Assembly (NCBI GenBank): GCA_001556995.1
Contig: LSKF01000102.1
Span: 151,748-215,747, forward strand
Reading direction: 5' to 3'
Length of the DNA: 64,000 nt
Source of the DNA: Erythrobacteraceae bacterium CCH12-C2
GTDB taxonomy: Bacteria; Pseudomonadota; Alphaproteobacteria; Sphingomonadales; Sphingomonadaceae
The first letter of the stretch is position 1, and each line of letters begins with the position of its first letter. Position numbers and translations under genes: made by a program. A model generated the notes under the pieces. That model saw nothing but the letters and a program-made list of their open reading frames with translations. It had not been told where the DNA came from and searched no databases. Of this stretch, positions 44,658 through 53,893 are shown piece after piece.

Positions 44658-44686
44658 ATAATGGCGATTGCAAGGCCTTGGGACAA
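44658..44686 (-). promoter_or_regulatory. Putative hfq promoter
   Basis: Reading the minus strand: TTGTCC (44686-44681), 17 bases, CATTAT (44663-44658), about 87 bases upstream of the hfq ATG. The spacer holds the perfect palindrome CAAGGCCTTG (44671-44680) next to CCTTG-TCC-CAAGG, which could be an operator. This lies in the 153-base ntrX-hfq gap, the largest in the ntr-hfq run. Confidence 0.35.
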
Positions 44687-44724
44687 GGCTTGAATCGGAA
44701 CGAAGGCTGAAACCAAGCCGCAGC

Positions 44725-46107
44725 TCAGTCCTCTCCCTCGCGCCGATCCGCCATGCCCAGTAGCTTGAGCTTCCGATGCAAAGCGGATCGCTCCATCCCA
44801 ATAAAGCTCGCTGTCTTGGAAATATTGCCAGAAAACCGGCGAATCTGGATGGCGAGATATTCGCGTTCAAAACTCTCGCGGGCCTCGCGCAGCGGAACCC
44901 CCATGATTGCCGAAAGGCTGTCCCCGGCGATGCCGATCTGTCCCCCGATGATTTCAGGCGGCAACATTTCAGGCTCGACCATCGTCAACCTCTCACGCGG
45001 GGTCATGATGATCGTGCGCTCGACGACGTTCCTTAGCTGGCGGACATTGCCCGGCCAGTCATAGGCCTGCAGCGCCGCCATCGCCTCTGGCGAGATGTCG
45101 GGCGGAGAAAGTCCCTGATCGGTTGAATAGCGGGTGAAGAAATGCTCGGCCAAAGCGGGCACATCCTCGCGGCGCTGCGCAAGCGATGGGATCGCCACTG
45201 GCACCACGTTGAGCCGGTAGAACAGATCCTCACGAAACCGCTTCTCCGCCATTTCGACGGTAAGATCACGCGTGGTGGAGGATACGACCCGGACATCGAC
45301 CCCGATCTGACGCGTGCCGCCGACGCGCACAAAGCTCTGATCGGTCAGCACCCGCAAGATGCGCGCCTGAGTGGACAGCGGCATGTCGGCGATCTCATCA
45401 AGATAGAGCGTCCCGCCGTCCGCAAGTTCCAGCAAGCCCGGGCGCACCTGCTTGCCGCCGCTTTCTTCGCCGAACAGCTCCTGTTCGAAGCGTTCAGGCG
45501 TAATCCGAGCCGAATTGACCAGCACAAACGCGCCATTGGCCCGCGCGCTCCAAGCATGCAGCAGGCGGGCCGCCACTTCCTTGCCAGCCCCTGGAGGGCC
45601 CGAAATCAGCACCCGGCTCCCGGTGCTCGCCACCCGCTTGAGCGTCGCGCGCACGCTATTAATCGCGGGTGAGTTCCCGGTGAATTCGGCGCTGCCCCAA
45701 CTGCCTTCCCGCAAACGGCTGTTTTCACGCCGGAGCCGCTCGGTCTCGGTCGCACGCTCGACCAGCAGCAGCAGGCGCTCCGCCTCAAACGGCTTTTCGA
45801 TGAAGTCCATCGCCCCGCGCCCGACCGCAGCGACCGCGGTGTCGATATTGCCGTGACCGGAAAAGATGATCACCGGCAGATTGGGCTCGCGCGCCTTGAT
45901 CGCATCGAGCAGCTCCAGCCCGTCCATCGCGCTGCCGTGGAGCCAGACATCGAGCAGCACGAGGCTCGGGCGGCGCTCATCAATCGCAGCAAGCGCCTCG
46001 CCGCTGTCGGCCGCCGTGCGGCAGGCATACCCCTCGTCGCCGAGCACCCCGGCAACCAGTTCGCGGATGTCGCGTTCATCATCGACGATCAGGATTTCGA
46101 GCGCCAC
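44725..46107 (-). CDS. ntrX: Response regulator NtrX
   Basis: NtrC-family response regulator partner of NtrY, 460 residues with a GTG start (MALEILIVDDERDIREL in family form). Receiver domain with phospho-Asp in LVLLDVWLHGSAMDG; AAA+ domain with Walker A GPPGAGKEVAARLLHAW and LYLDEIADMP; Fis-type HTH at the end (NISKTASFIGMERSALHRKL). The sigma-54 contact motif GAFTGA is absent (the position reads FGEESGGKQVRPG), as known for NtrX, so it probably works without sigma-54. The frame extends upstream to 46236 over the ntrY end without homology. Confidence 0.93.
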   Translation of the reverse strand: MALEILIVDDERDIRELVAGVLGDEGYACRTAADSGEALAAIDERRPSLVLLDVWLHGSAMDGLELLDAIKAREPNLPVIIFSGHGNIDTAVAAVGRGAMDFIEKPFEAERLLLLVERATETERLRRENSRLREGSWGSAEFTGNSPAINSVRATLKRVASTGSRVLISGPPGAGKEVAARLLHAWSARANGAFVLVNSARITPERFEQELFGEESGGKQVRPGLLELADGGTLYLDEIADMPLSTQARILRVLTDQSFVRVGGTRQIGVDVRVVSSTTRDLTVEMAEKRFREDLFYRLNVVPVAIPSLAQRREDVPALAEHFFTRYSTDQGLSPPDISPEAMAALQAYDWPGNVRQLRNVVERTIIMTPRERLTMVEPEMLPPEIIGGQIGIAGDSLSAIMGVPLREARESFEREYLAIQIRRFSGNISKTASFIGMERSALHRKLKLLGMADRREGED

Positions 46108-46153
46108 GGGCACGGTCCTTTGGCTGGCAATAAAGAATGGGGAAAAGGCGCGG

Positions 46154-48409
46154 TCATGCGCCAGCGCCTTCTGGTGGTTGCGGACTACGCGCAAAGCGCA
46201 AGGTAACGCGGGTGCCGCCGCTTGGCGTGCTGGCAAAGCTCATGTCACCGCCATGCTCGTCAACGATCTTGTTGACGATGGCGAGCCCGAGTCCGGTGCC
46301 CTTGTCCCGAGTGGTGACATAGGGTTCGGTTATTCTCTCTCGGTCCGACGGCAGGCCGATGCCGTTATCCTCGATCGCAATCGTGACGAAGGCACCCGCA
46401 TCGCGGATGCTGACGTCGATCTCGCCGGCATATTGCCCCAGCGCCTCAGCAGCACGCGCTTCGACCGCTTCGACCGCGTTCTTGAGCACATTGGTCATCG
46501 CCTGCCCGAATTGATGGCGATCGCAGCGCACTTCGCGGTTAATCAATTCGGCAGAGGTGACGGTAAAGGCGATCCCGGAATGGGCGACTTCCTGTAAGAA
46601 CACCGCCTGCCGGAGCAGATCGAGCACGTCCTCATCGCGAAACACCGGCTTGGGGAGGCGCGCAAAAGACGAGAATTCGTCGACCATCTTCCGCAGGCCG
46701 CCAACCTGACGCACGATCGTATCGGTCAATTCGTCAAACAGTTCGCGCTCGCCATCGTCCACCTGCGTTGCGTAGCGGCGCTTGAGGCGTTCGGTCGCCA
46801 GCTGTATCGGGGTGAGCGGGTTCTTGATCTCGTGGGCAATGCGGCGGGCCACGTCCGACCAGGCGGCCTGCCGCTGGTCGAGCAGTTGGCGGGTAATATC
46901 TTCAAAGGTGATCACATGCCCGCTCGAACCCGGCGCAACCTTGACGGCAAGGGTAAGCAACTCGGTGCCTTTGGCATGGGTGATGATGGCGCGCTCCTTG
47001 CCCTCGGCAATCATGCGGCATAGTTCGGGGGAGAGCTCGTCGAGCGCATGGCCGATCATGCTGTTGCCTTCGTCGGAGGCCTTGGCCCCTTCCGGAGCAA
47101 GCAGCGCCGCTGCAAGCGAGTTCATCAGCGTCACCCTGGCATCGGCATCAACCGAGATGACCCCGGCCGTCACCGATTCAAGCACGGCTTCGGTGAAGGC
47201 GCGGCGGTCATCGATCTGGCGATTGGCGCTGACCAGCGCCTTGGTCTGCTTCTCCAGCTGTGCGGTCATGCGGTTGAAAGCACGGTTGAGCAACCCGATC
47301 TCATCCGCCCCGGTGCGGCCCTCAAGCCGGAGCGCAAAGTTGCCTTGCCCCACCTTGCGCGCGGCACCCACAAGATTGGTGAGCGGCTCAACCTGGCGAT
47401 CGGCAAAGCGCAGCGCGAACCAGATAGCCAGACCCACAAGCAGCAGGCTGACCGCCACAAGCGCAATATTAAAGCGCAGCTGCAAGGTGCGCGCGCTTCC
47501 GGTCAGCCGGTCATAGGCCGTAACGATCGACTGCGCCTTGGACCACGAATTGAACATCGTCTCTTCGGTGGTGCGAGCGTTGTAGAGATAGACCCCGGCC
47601 TCGGCATCAATCGCTGCCAGCGCCTCGATCCGTTCCGGGCTGCCCTTGACCACAGCAAGTTCGCCACCATCGAGCCGGGGGAGAGCGGCGCGGCTGAATT
47701 CGAGCGGGTTGGTATCCTGCGACAGGTCTAGGACGACCGCCGTTCGGAACGATCCGTCTGCCATGCGCTGCAAGATCGCGCTCTCGGAGATTTCACGGCC
47801 CTGCGCCTGATAGGCGTAGAAATCGGGAAAATCAGGATCTGTGATCGGCACCCGCACAAGCGTGTCACGCATGTCGGTTGCCATCGCGATGGTGTTCTGT
47901 TCGACGTTGCGCTGGTTGGCATCATAGTAACTTTGCGCCAGCGCATTGGCATTTTCCATCAGCCCGCGCGATTCGTCGGAGAACCAGAAATCGACCCCGG
48001 TCTGGAACAAGAAGGCGGCAAATCCCGCCACCAGCAGGGTTGGCAGGGCGGCGACCATCGAGAAGAAAAACACCAGCCTGACATGCAGACGCGCCGTGCT
48101 TCCCGCTGCGCGGCGCAGCGCGAGACGGCGGCCGATCAGCACCAGCAGCGCCATCGCTGGCACCAACGTCGCCATGAGCAACCCTGAAACCTTCATGGTC
48201 GGCACTAGGTCATCGGGTTCGCCCGCGCGCGAAAAAGTCAGATAGGTCGCACTCACCGCCGCGACGAGAGCGATGACCGCGACGACCTCAAGCCACAGGA
48301 ACACATTGGCGCGCCGGGCAGCGATCACGAAACGGCGCCACCAGCGCGGAAGTTGCTGAGCCTTGAGGCTCGGAATGCGGGTTGCAGGGCCGTCCATCGT
48401 TGCGCGCAT
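46154..48409 (-). CDS. ntrY: Sensor histidine kinase NtrY
   Basis: Membrane histidine kinase, about 750 residues. Two N-terminal helices (FLWLEVVAVIALVAAVSATY and VSGLLMATLVPAMALLVLIG), a third near LVFFFSMVAALPTLLVAGF, a periplasmic sensor region, another helix (FNIALVAVSLLLVGLAIW), HAMP (LVGAARKVGQGNFALRL), PAS (FTEAVLESVTAGVISVD), H-box RRIAHEIKNPLTPIQLA and the ATPase with DNGIGLP and GTGLGLAIV. Start uncertain between 48409 and 48397. Signals nitrogen or redox state to NtrX in relatives. No strong ribosome binding site is visible. Confidence 0.92.
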   Translation of the reverse strand: MRATMDGPATRIPSLKAQQLPRWWRRFVIAARRANVFLWLEVVAVIALVAAVSATYLTFSRAGEPDDLVPTMKVSGLLMATLVPAMALLVLIGRRLALRRAAGSTARLHVRLVFFFSMVAALPTLLVAGFAAFLFQTGVDFWFSDESRGLMENANALAQSYYDANQRNVEQNTIAMATDMRDTLVRVPITDPDFPDFYAYQAQGREISESAILQRMADGSFRTAVVLDLSQDTNPLEFSRAALPRLDGGELAVVKGSPERIEALAAIDAEAGVYLYNARTTEETMFNSWSKAQSIVTAYDRLTGSARTLQLRFNIALVAVSLLLVGLAIWFALRFADRQVEPLTNLVGAARKVGQGNFALRLEGRTGADEIGLLNRAFNRMTAQLEKQTKALVSANRQIDDRRAFTEAVLESVTAGVISVDADARVTLMNSLAAALLAPEGAKASDEGNSMIGHALDELSPELCRMIAEGKERAIITHAKGTELLTLAVKVAPGSSGHVITFEDITRQLLDQRQAAWSDVARRIAHEIKNPLTPIQLATERLKRRYATQVDDGERELFDELTDTIVRQVGGLRKMVDEFSSFARLPKPVFRDEDVLDLLRQAVFLQEVAHSGIAFTVTSAELINREVRCDRHQFGQAMTNVLKNAVEAVEARAAEALGQYAGEIDVSIRDAGAFVTIAIEDNGIGLPSDRERITEPYVTTRDKGTGLGLAIVNKIVDEHGGDMSFASTPSGGTRVTLRFARSPQPPEGAGA

Positions 48410-48484
48410 ACAACAATGGTGTGGCAAAATTGCAAGGCCAAACTGGCTGACAGCGGTTCGCGCTGGGAAAAGGGCGATCACCCA

Positions 48485-49930
48485 TCAGGGCGAAGAAAAC
48501 CGCTCTGGCTCCAACCCCAACTCACCGATCCGCTTGCGCAAGGTGTTGCGGTTGATACCTAGCAATTGCGCGGCGCGCAGCTGGTTGCCTCCCGTCCGCC
48601 CCAGCGCATATTCGATCAGGGGCTTTTCAAAAGCCGCCAGTGCGCGGTGATAGAGCGCGCCGGGCGGAGGAGATTCAACGGCAAGCCAGCCCGTCAGCGC
48701 CGCGCCGAAGCCGCCCTGCCCACCGCTCTGCGGCGCCTGAGCCGGGGCGACCTCCGGTCCGATGATGTCGAGCACCCCATCGGCATCGATGCGCTCCTCA
48801 CGCGCCATCAAGGCAAGGCGATAGACGACATTGCGCAGCTCGCGCACATTCCCGCGCCAGTTTCGCGCTTCAAGCTGCGCAAGCCCATCAGGCGTAACTA
48901 GACGCCGCGGCAAGCCATCCTGGGCCGCGAGCCCGAGGAAGTGCTGCACCAGGGCCGCAATATCCTCGCGCCGCTCGCGCAAGGGGGGCAGCACGATCGG
49001 CACCACGTTGAGACGATAAAACAGATCCTCGCGGAAGGTGCCGGCGGCGATCATCGGGGTCAGGTCACGGTTGGTCGCGGCGATGATCCGGACGTTGACC
49101 GCAATCTCCTGCCGCCCGCCGACGCGCCGAATGCGCCCCGATTGCAGCGCGCGCAGAAGCCGGGTCTGCGCCTCGGCGGGCATGTCGCCAATTTCGTCGA
49201 GGAACAGCGTGCCGCCATTGGCCTGCTCGAACTTGCCGATGGCCTGCGCGATGGCGCCCGTAAACGCGCCTTTCTCATGCCCGAACAACTCGCTCTCAAC
49301 CAGATCGGCCGGGATGGCCGCGGTGTTGACCGCCACAAAGGGCCCTGAGCGCCGGTTGCCGAGTTCGTGGATCGCCTCGGCCACCAGCTCCTTGCCCGTG
49401 CCGCTTTCCCCGGTGATGAGTACGGTCAGATCATTGCGCAGCACTCGCGTGATCATCCGGTAGACGCCCTGCATCGCCGGACTGCGTCCGACCAGCGGCA
49501 TGCGTTCACCCTCCTCATCGGGCAGGGCTGCATCGCTGAGCGTCTTATCGGGCGCGCGCGATCCGGCGGCTTGGCGCACGGCCTGCACCAGCTCATCGAG
49601 ATCGAACGGTTTGGGGAAGTATTCGAAGGCCTCGCTCTCGCTGGCCCGCACCGCCGTATCGAGGGTGTTCTGGGCCGACAGCACGATTACGGGCATGTCG
49701 GGCGCTTTCGCTCGCACAGCAGCGAGGCTGGCGAGCCCATCGCCATCTTCAAGGATGACGTCGGTCAGCATCACCGCGTATTGCCGCCCTTCAAGCAAGT
49801 GGTCGCGCGCGGCAATCCCGGTGCAATGGGCGATGGCAAAGCCTTCGTCCTCTAACGCGGCGATGATGACGGTCGCGATTGCCGCATCATCCTCCACCAG
49901 CAGGATCGGATCGGTGCGCGTCTGCGGCAT
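48485..49930 (-). CDS. ntrC: Nitrogen regulator NtrC
   Basis: Sigma-54-dependent activator, 481 residues. Receiver domain with Asp in AVMLTDVILEDGDGL; AAA+ domain with TGESGTGKELVAEAIH, the intact GAFTGA loop (HEKGAFTGAIAQAIG) and LFLDEIGDMPAEAQT; Fis-type HTH with GGNQLRAAQLLGINRNTLRKRI. Activated by NtrB under nitrogen limitation to drive glutamine synthetase and ammonium transport genes. Four bases separate it from ntrB. Confidence 0.95.
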   Translation of the reverse strand: MPQTRTDPILLVEDDAAIATVIIAALEDEGFAIAHCTGIAARDHLLEGRQYAVMLTDVILEDGDGLASLAAVRAKAPDMPVIVLSAQNTLDTAVRASESEAFEYFPKPFDLDELVQAVRQAAGSRAPDKTLSDAALPDEEGERMPLVGRSPAMQGVYRMITRVLRNDLTVLITGESGTGKELVAEAIHELGNRRSGPFVAVNTAAIPADLVESELFGHEKGAFTGAIAQAIGKFEQANGGTLFLDEIGDMPAEAQTRLLRALQSGRIRRVGGRQEIAVNVRIIAATNRDLTPMIAAGTFREDLFYRLNVVPIVLPPLRERREDIAALVQHFLGLAAQDGLPRRLVTPDGLAQLEARNWRGNVRELRNVVYRLALMAREERIDADGVLDIIGPEVAPAQAPQSGGQGGFGAALTGWLAVESPPPGALYHRALAAFEKPLIEYALGRTGGNQLRAAQLLGINRNTLRKRIGELGLEPERFSSP

Positions 49931-49933
49931 GGC

Positions 49934-51052
49934 TTAGGACTCGCTCGCCTGCGGCAGATGGAGGCGGAAATGGGTGAGCCCGGTACGCGGGTCACGCTCG
50001 TGCGAGACGTTGCCGTTCATGTCTCGCACCAACTTGCGCACAAGCGATAGGCCCAGTCCCTGCCCCGATGGTTTCGAGGACACGAAGGGCTCGAACACGT
50101 GATCGCGCAAGGCGGGATCAATACCAGGACCATTATCGCTCACTGTGATCTCGATCGGCAAAGGCACCGCGCGCCCTTGCCTGATCGCGCTAAAGGCCAT
50201 CCCGCTCACGAAACGCGTCTGGACAATGATCATTGCTCCGCCAGGCCCTTGCAATGCGGCCTCGCGGGCGTTGGCAATCAGATTGATGAGCACCTGCTGG
50301 AGCCCATCGCGATTGGCGAGCACCGGCGGCAGCGAAGGATCGAACTCCTCACGGATTTCAACATGGTCCGCATCACCCGCAGCCGCCGCGCGAATGGTGG
50401 CGACCGCCGCGCGGATCGCCTCATGCGGATTGCACGGTGCCATCGCGCCAGTACGGGTGCTGCCGAGCTGCTGCATCCGATCGATGAGCCGCGCAATACG
50501 ATCAACCTCGTCCGTGATCATCCGGGCGAGCTTCTTGTCGGCAGGCGGCAATTTGCGTTCGGCCAACTGCCCCGCCCCACGGATCGCTGCCAGCGGGTTC
50601 TTGATCTCATGCGCCAGCACTGATGGGGCGCCGAGCATGGCCTCCCCGCTAGCGGGCCCCGCGCCATCATCATGCCCAAGCTGCGACAAGGTGACCACCT
50701 GCCAACCCGGAAAGCCGCCCAGCGGCGACGCAGTGAGATTGACCCGCACCTCAGCTCCCGCCACCCGGATCGTCATGTCGCGCACCACCAGCGCCTCTTC
50801 GCCACTGGCAAGGCGCGCGGCTACGCGCGGATCGAGCGGGCCGATCCGGTCAAGCAAGGGCTGTCCAATCAGGCGGCTGGCACTGGTGCCCAGCAGGTCT
50901 TCGGCGGCGTGGTTGGCTTCGGCAATCCGACCCTCGCGATCGACCAGTACAAGCGCAAAGATCAGGCCTGCGATCTGTGCGGCAGATCCCGGTCGTGGCT
51001 TCACATCCTCCGCAGCCGCTGCGGTCCGCCCTGTTGTCGCCTTAATCGCCAC
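49934..51052 (-). CDS. ntrB: Nitrogen sensor kinase NtrB
   Basis: Soluble two-component kinase, 372 residues. N-terminal PAS domain (FALVLVDREGRIAEANHAAED), H-box VLAHEIKNPLAAIRGAGQLAE, and the ATPase domain with NLIANAREAA, DNGPGIDPALRDHVFEPF and GQGLGLSLVRKLV. Controlled by PII proteins in relatives and phosphorylates NtrC. Starts 4 bases after the dusB stop; nifR3(dusB)-ntrB-ntrC is a classical arrangement. Confidence 0.95.
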   Translation of the reverse strand: MAIKATTGRTAAAAEDVKPRPGSAAQIAGLIFALVLVDREGRIAEANHAAEDLLGTSASRLIGQPLLDRIGPLDPRVAARLASGEEALVVRDMTIRVAGAEVRVNLTASPLGGFPGWQVVTLSQLGHDDGAGPASGEAMLGAPSVLAHEIKNPLAAIRGAGQLAERKLPPADKKLARMITDEVDRIARLIDRMQQLGSTRTGAMAPCNPHEAIRAAVATIRAAAAGDADHVEIREEFDPSLPPVLANRDGLQQVLINLIANAREAALQGPGGAMIIVQTRFVSGMAFSAIRQGRAVPLPIEITVSDNGPGIDPALRDHVFEPFVSSKPSGQGLGLSLVRKLVRDMNGNVSHERDPRTGLTHFRLHLPQASES

Positions 51053-51055
51053 GCG

Positions 51056-52072
51056 TCAGGCGGCCTGTTGCATCAGCAAGGGAGAATAGAAACGCTCGAT
51101 CTCACCCAGCACCTGATCGGCATCATCGATGAAGTTGACCATGTTGCGGAACTCGGCCGAGCCATGCAGTCCCTTGGTGTACCATCCCAGATGTTTGCGG
51201 GCCATCTTTGCGCCCGTATTGCGGCCATAGTGATCGAGCATCCGATGATAATGCTCGACCACGAGGTTGAATTGTTCATCCATGCCGGGGGTGGGCCGCG
51301 CTTCGCCGGTGCGCCACCAGTGCATCACCTGACCCAGCAGCCACGGACGACCATACGCCCCGCGCCCGATCATCACGCCGTCTGCGCCCGATTGTTCGAG
51401 CGCCTTGGCCGCGTCGTCGATACTGCAGATGTCACCATTGACGATCACCGGAATGCGGACGGCCTCCTTCACCTTGCGGATGAAGGCCCAATCGGCGCTG
51501 CCCTTGTACATCTGGTTGCGGGTGCGCCCGTGGACGGTGATCATCTGCACGCCGATATCCTCGGCCATGCGCGCAAGCTCGGGCGCGTTGAGGCTGTTGT
51601 GATCCCAGCCCATCCGCATCTTGACGGTGACGGGCACCTTCACCGCCTTGACCGTGGCTTCCATCAGCCGGACTGCCAGCGGCACTTCGCGCATCAGCGC
51701 GGAGCCGGCGAGCTGGCCGACCACCTTGCGCACCGGGCAGCCGAAATTGATGTCGATGATCGCCGCGCCATTGCCTTCCTGGATCCGCGCTGCCTCGGCC
51801 ATGCTTGCGGGGTCGCAGCCGACAAGCTGCATCGAGACGGGTTCCTCAATCCGGTCCCACGCGGTCTTCTGCGTGCTCACCCGGGTTTCTCGGATTGCGG
51901 CTTCGCTCGCCACCATCTCGGTGACGTTGAGTCCCGAGCCATAGCGCCGCACCAGCGTGCGGAACGGCATGTCGGTCACCCCGGTCATCGGCGCAAGCAC
52001 GACTGGTTCGGCGACCGTTACCGGGCCGATGGCAATCGGCTTCAAGGCCGGTGGAGGGGGAAGCATGGTCAT
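51056..52072 (-). CDS. dusB: tRNA-dihydrouridine synthase DusB (NifR3)
   Basis: FMN enzyme reducing uridine to dihydrouridine in tRNA; 338 residues. TIM-barrel marks: [30 protein letters not shown], the catalytic Cys in [33 protein letters not shown] and [14 protein letters not shown]. First gene of the ntr operon. The ATG at 52072 or 52066 are both possible. Divergent from ispDF by 79 bases. Confidence 0.95.
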   Translation of the reverse strand: MTMLPPPPALKPIAIGPVTVAEPVVLAPMTGVTDMPFRTLVRRYGSGLNVTEMVASEAAIRETRVSTQKTAWDRIEEPVSMQLVGCDPASMAEAARIQEGNGAAIIDINFGCPVRKVVGQLAGSALMREVPLAVRLMEATVKAVKVPVTVKMRMGWDHNSLNAPELARMAEDIGVQMITVHGRTRNQMYKGSADWAFIRKVKEAVRIPVIVNGDICSIDDAAKALEQSGADGVMIGRGAYGRPWLLGQVMHWWRTGEARPTPGMDEQFNLVVEHYHRMLDHYGRNTGAKMARKHLGWYTKGLHGSAEFRNMVNFIDDADQVLGEIERFYSPLLMQQAA

Positions 52073-52151
52073 TGAGGGAATGGTGCCTAAAATATGGGCA
52101 GGCGCATAGTGGATTGCCGAAAGCCCGTCCAGACCCTAAGCGAACGCCCCG

Positions 52152-53324
52152 ATGGAGACTACTGCCCCCCTCCCCCCCTTCGCCGCAATTGTTGTGGCTG
52201 CTGGCAAGGGTCTGCGCGTTGGTGGCAACACCCCGAAGCAGTTTCGGATGTGGCGTGGAAAGCCGCTGATCCGGCACAGTATTGAAGCCTTGCTGGCCTC
52301 AGGCGCTGCGCCGCTGGTGGTGGTGATTGCGAAGGGAGCTGAAGCTGAAGCGCGGGCCGCTCTGGCAGGGCTTGAAGGGCTTGAATTTGTCCCAGGCGGC
52401 GTGACCCGTCAGGATTCGGTGCGATGCGGGCTCGAAGCCCTCGCCGCCGCTGCGCCCGAGCGGGTGCTGATCCACGACGCTGCTCGGCCCGATCTGCCGC
52501 GCGCTGTCATCGCCCGCTTGTTGAACGCGCTTGAAGCGCAACCGGGCGCGATCCCAGTGTTGCCAGTGGTCGACAGCCTTGCGGTGGCAAGCAGCGGCGT
52601 AATGGCGGGCAAGGCCGAGCGCGAGGCCCTGCGCCGGGTACAAACCCCGCAGGCCTTCCGCTTCACTGCCATCGTCGACGCGCACCGCGCATGGACCGGC
52701 CCCACCGATGCTGGCGATGATGCACAAGTGCTGATGGCAAGCTCAGGTTCAGTCGCGCTGGTCGATGGTGACGAGCGTCTCAAGAAAATCACCTTTGCCG
52801 AGGATTTCATGGACCAAAGCCCCCTACCCCCGTTCCGCATCGGCCAGGGCTATGATGTCCACCGGCTGGAGGCTGGCGAAGAGCTTTGGCTTGGCGGGGT
52901 GCTGATTCCGCACGACAAGGGGCTTTCGGGGCATTCCGATGCTGACGTCGCGCTCCACGCGATCACCGACGCGGTGCTGGGCGCTATTGGCGAAGGCGAT
53001 ATCGGCTCCCATTTCCCGCCGAGCGACCCGCAATGGCGCGGGGCGCGTTCTGGGCGGTTTCTGGAACATGCGGTCGGGTTGGCGCGCGCAGCAGGCTACA
53101 CGGTGGGCAATATCGACCTTACCCTGATCTGCGAGGCCCCCAAGATCGGCCCCCACCGCCCTGCGATGCGGGCCGAGGTGGCGCGGTTGATGGGGCTCGC
53201 CGACGATGCCGTCAGCATCAAGGCCACCACTACCGAGAAACTCGGCTTCACCGGCCGCGGCGAAGGGATCGCCGCGCAGGCCATCGTCTGTCTTGTTCGT
53301 GTATCGGAAGGAACCGCCGTATGA
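52152..53324 (+). CDS. ispDF: Bifunctional IspD/IspF, MEP pathway
   Basis: Fusion of two non-adjacent MEP-pathway enzymes, 390 residues. IspD (about 1-230): VVAAGKGLRVGGNTPKQFR and VLIHDAARPDLPR form the CTP and substrate sites. IspF (about 232-390): GQGYDVHRLEAGEELWLGG, SGHSDADVALHAITDAVLGA with Zn ligands, GDIGSHFPPSD and ATTTEKLGFTGRGEGIAAQA. The fusion is usual in alphaproteobacteria. Stop overlaps the next start (ATGA). Confidence 0.96.
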   Translation: METTAPLPPFAAIVVAAGKGLRVGGNTPKQFRMWRGKPLIRHSIEALLASGAAPLVVVIAKGAEAEARAALAGLEGLEFVPGGVTRQDSVRCGLEALAAAAPERVLIHDAARPDLPRAVIARLLNALEAQPGAIPVLPVVDSLAVASSGVMAGKAEREALRRVQTPQAFRFTAIVDAHRAWTGPTDAGDDAQVLMASSGSVALVDGDERLKKITFAEDFMDQSPLPPFRIGQGYDVHRLEAGEELWLGGVLIPHDKGLSGHSDADVALHAITDAVLGAIGEGDIGSHFPPSDPQWRGARSGRFLEHAVGLARAAGYTVGNIDLTLICEAPKIGPHRPAMRAEVARLMGLADDAVSIKATTTEKLGFTGRGEGIAAQAIVCLVRVSEGTAV

Positions 53325-53893
53325 CCCCCACCATGACCTCGCACTGGAGCGCGCCTGCCCTCGCCCTGATCGCTCTGGGCACCGCCCAGACCGCAGCAGC
53401 CCAGCAGCAGACGTGCGTGCGCGCTGCCGATTTGGGCGACGCCGTCGTCTATGCCATGCCGATTGCCTATGACGCGGTGCGCAACGCCTGCGCCAACCGC
53501 TTGGCCCGCGATGGCTTCATCGCCACCAAAGGCGATGCCTTCGCCGCCGGATTCCGCACGCGCCAAAGCGCGGCTTGGCCCGGCGCCTTCCGCTTGCTGA
53601 AGACCTTCATGGCGGGTGACACCAGCGGGGGCGCTGGCTCGGGCCAGGACATGATCGCCATGATCTCGTCGCTGCCCGAAGAATCGCTGCGCCCCTTTGT
53701 CGACGGCCTGATCAGCCAGATGATCGCCGGCGAGATCAAGGGCGATGATTGCGGCAAGATCGAGCGCGGTGTAGAACTCATCAGCCCGCTCCCGACCGAC
53801 AATGTCGGCAGCCTGTTCGCCTTCATTGCCGAGATGGCTGATCTCAAGAACCCGGCCATCTGCAATACTGCCGCCGAAGCGAAGAAGAAGTAA
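53321..53893 (+). CDS. Putative secreted protein of unknown function
   Basis: A 190-residue protein with a clear Sec signal peptide (APALALIALGTAQTAAAQQ). The mature part is mostly helical with four cysteines (in QTCVRA, NACANRL, DDCGK and AICNT), which suggests two periplasmic disulfides. No known domain was recognised. It is sandwiched with overlaps between ispDF (ATGA) and cinA (TAATG), so it is translated with them. Confidence 0.72.
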   Translation: MTPTMTSHWSAPALALIALGTAQTAAAQQQTCVRAADLGDAVVYAMPIAYDAVRNACANRLARDGFIATKGDAFAAGFRTRQSAAWPGAFRLLKTFMAGDTSGGAGSGQDMIAMISSLPEESLRPFVDGLISQMIAGEIKGDDCGKIERGVELISPLPTDNVGSLFAFIAEMADLKNPAICNTAAEAKKK

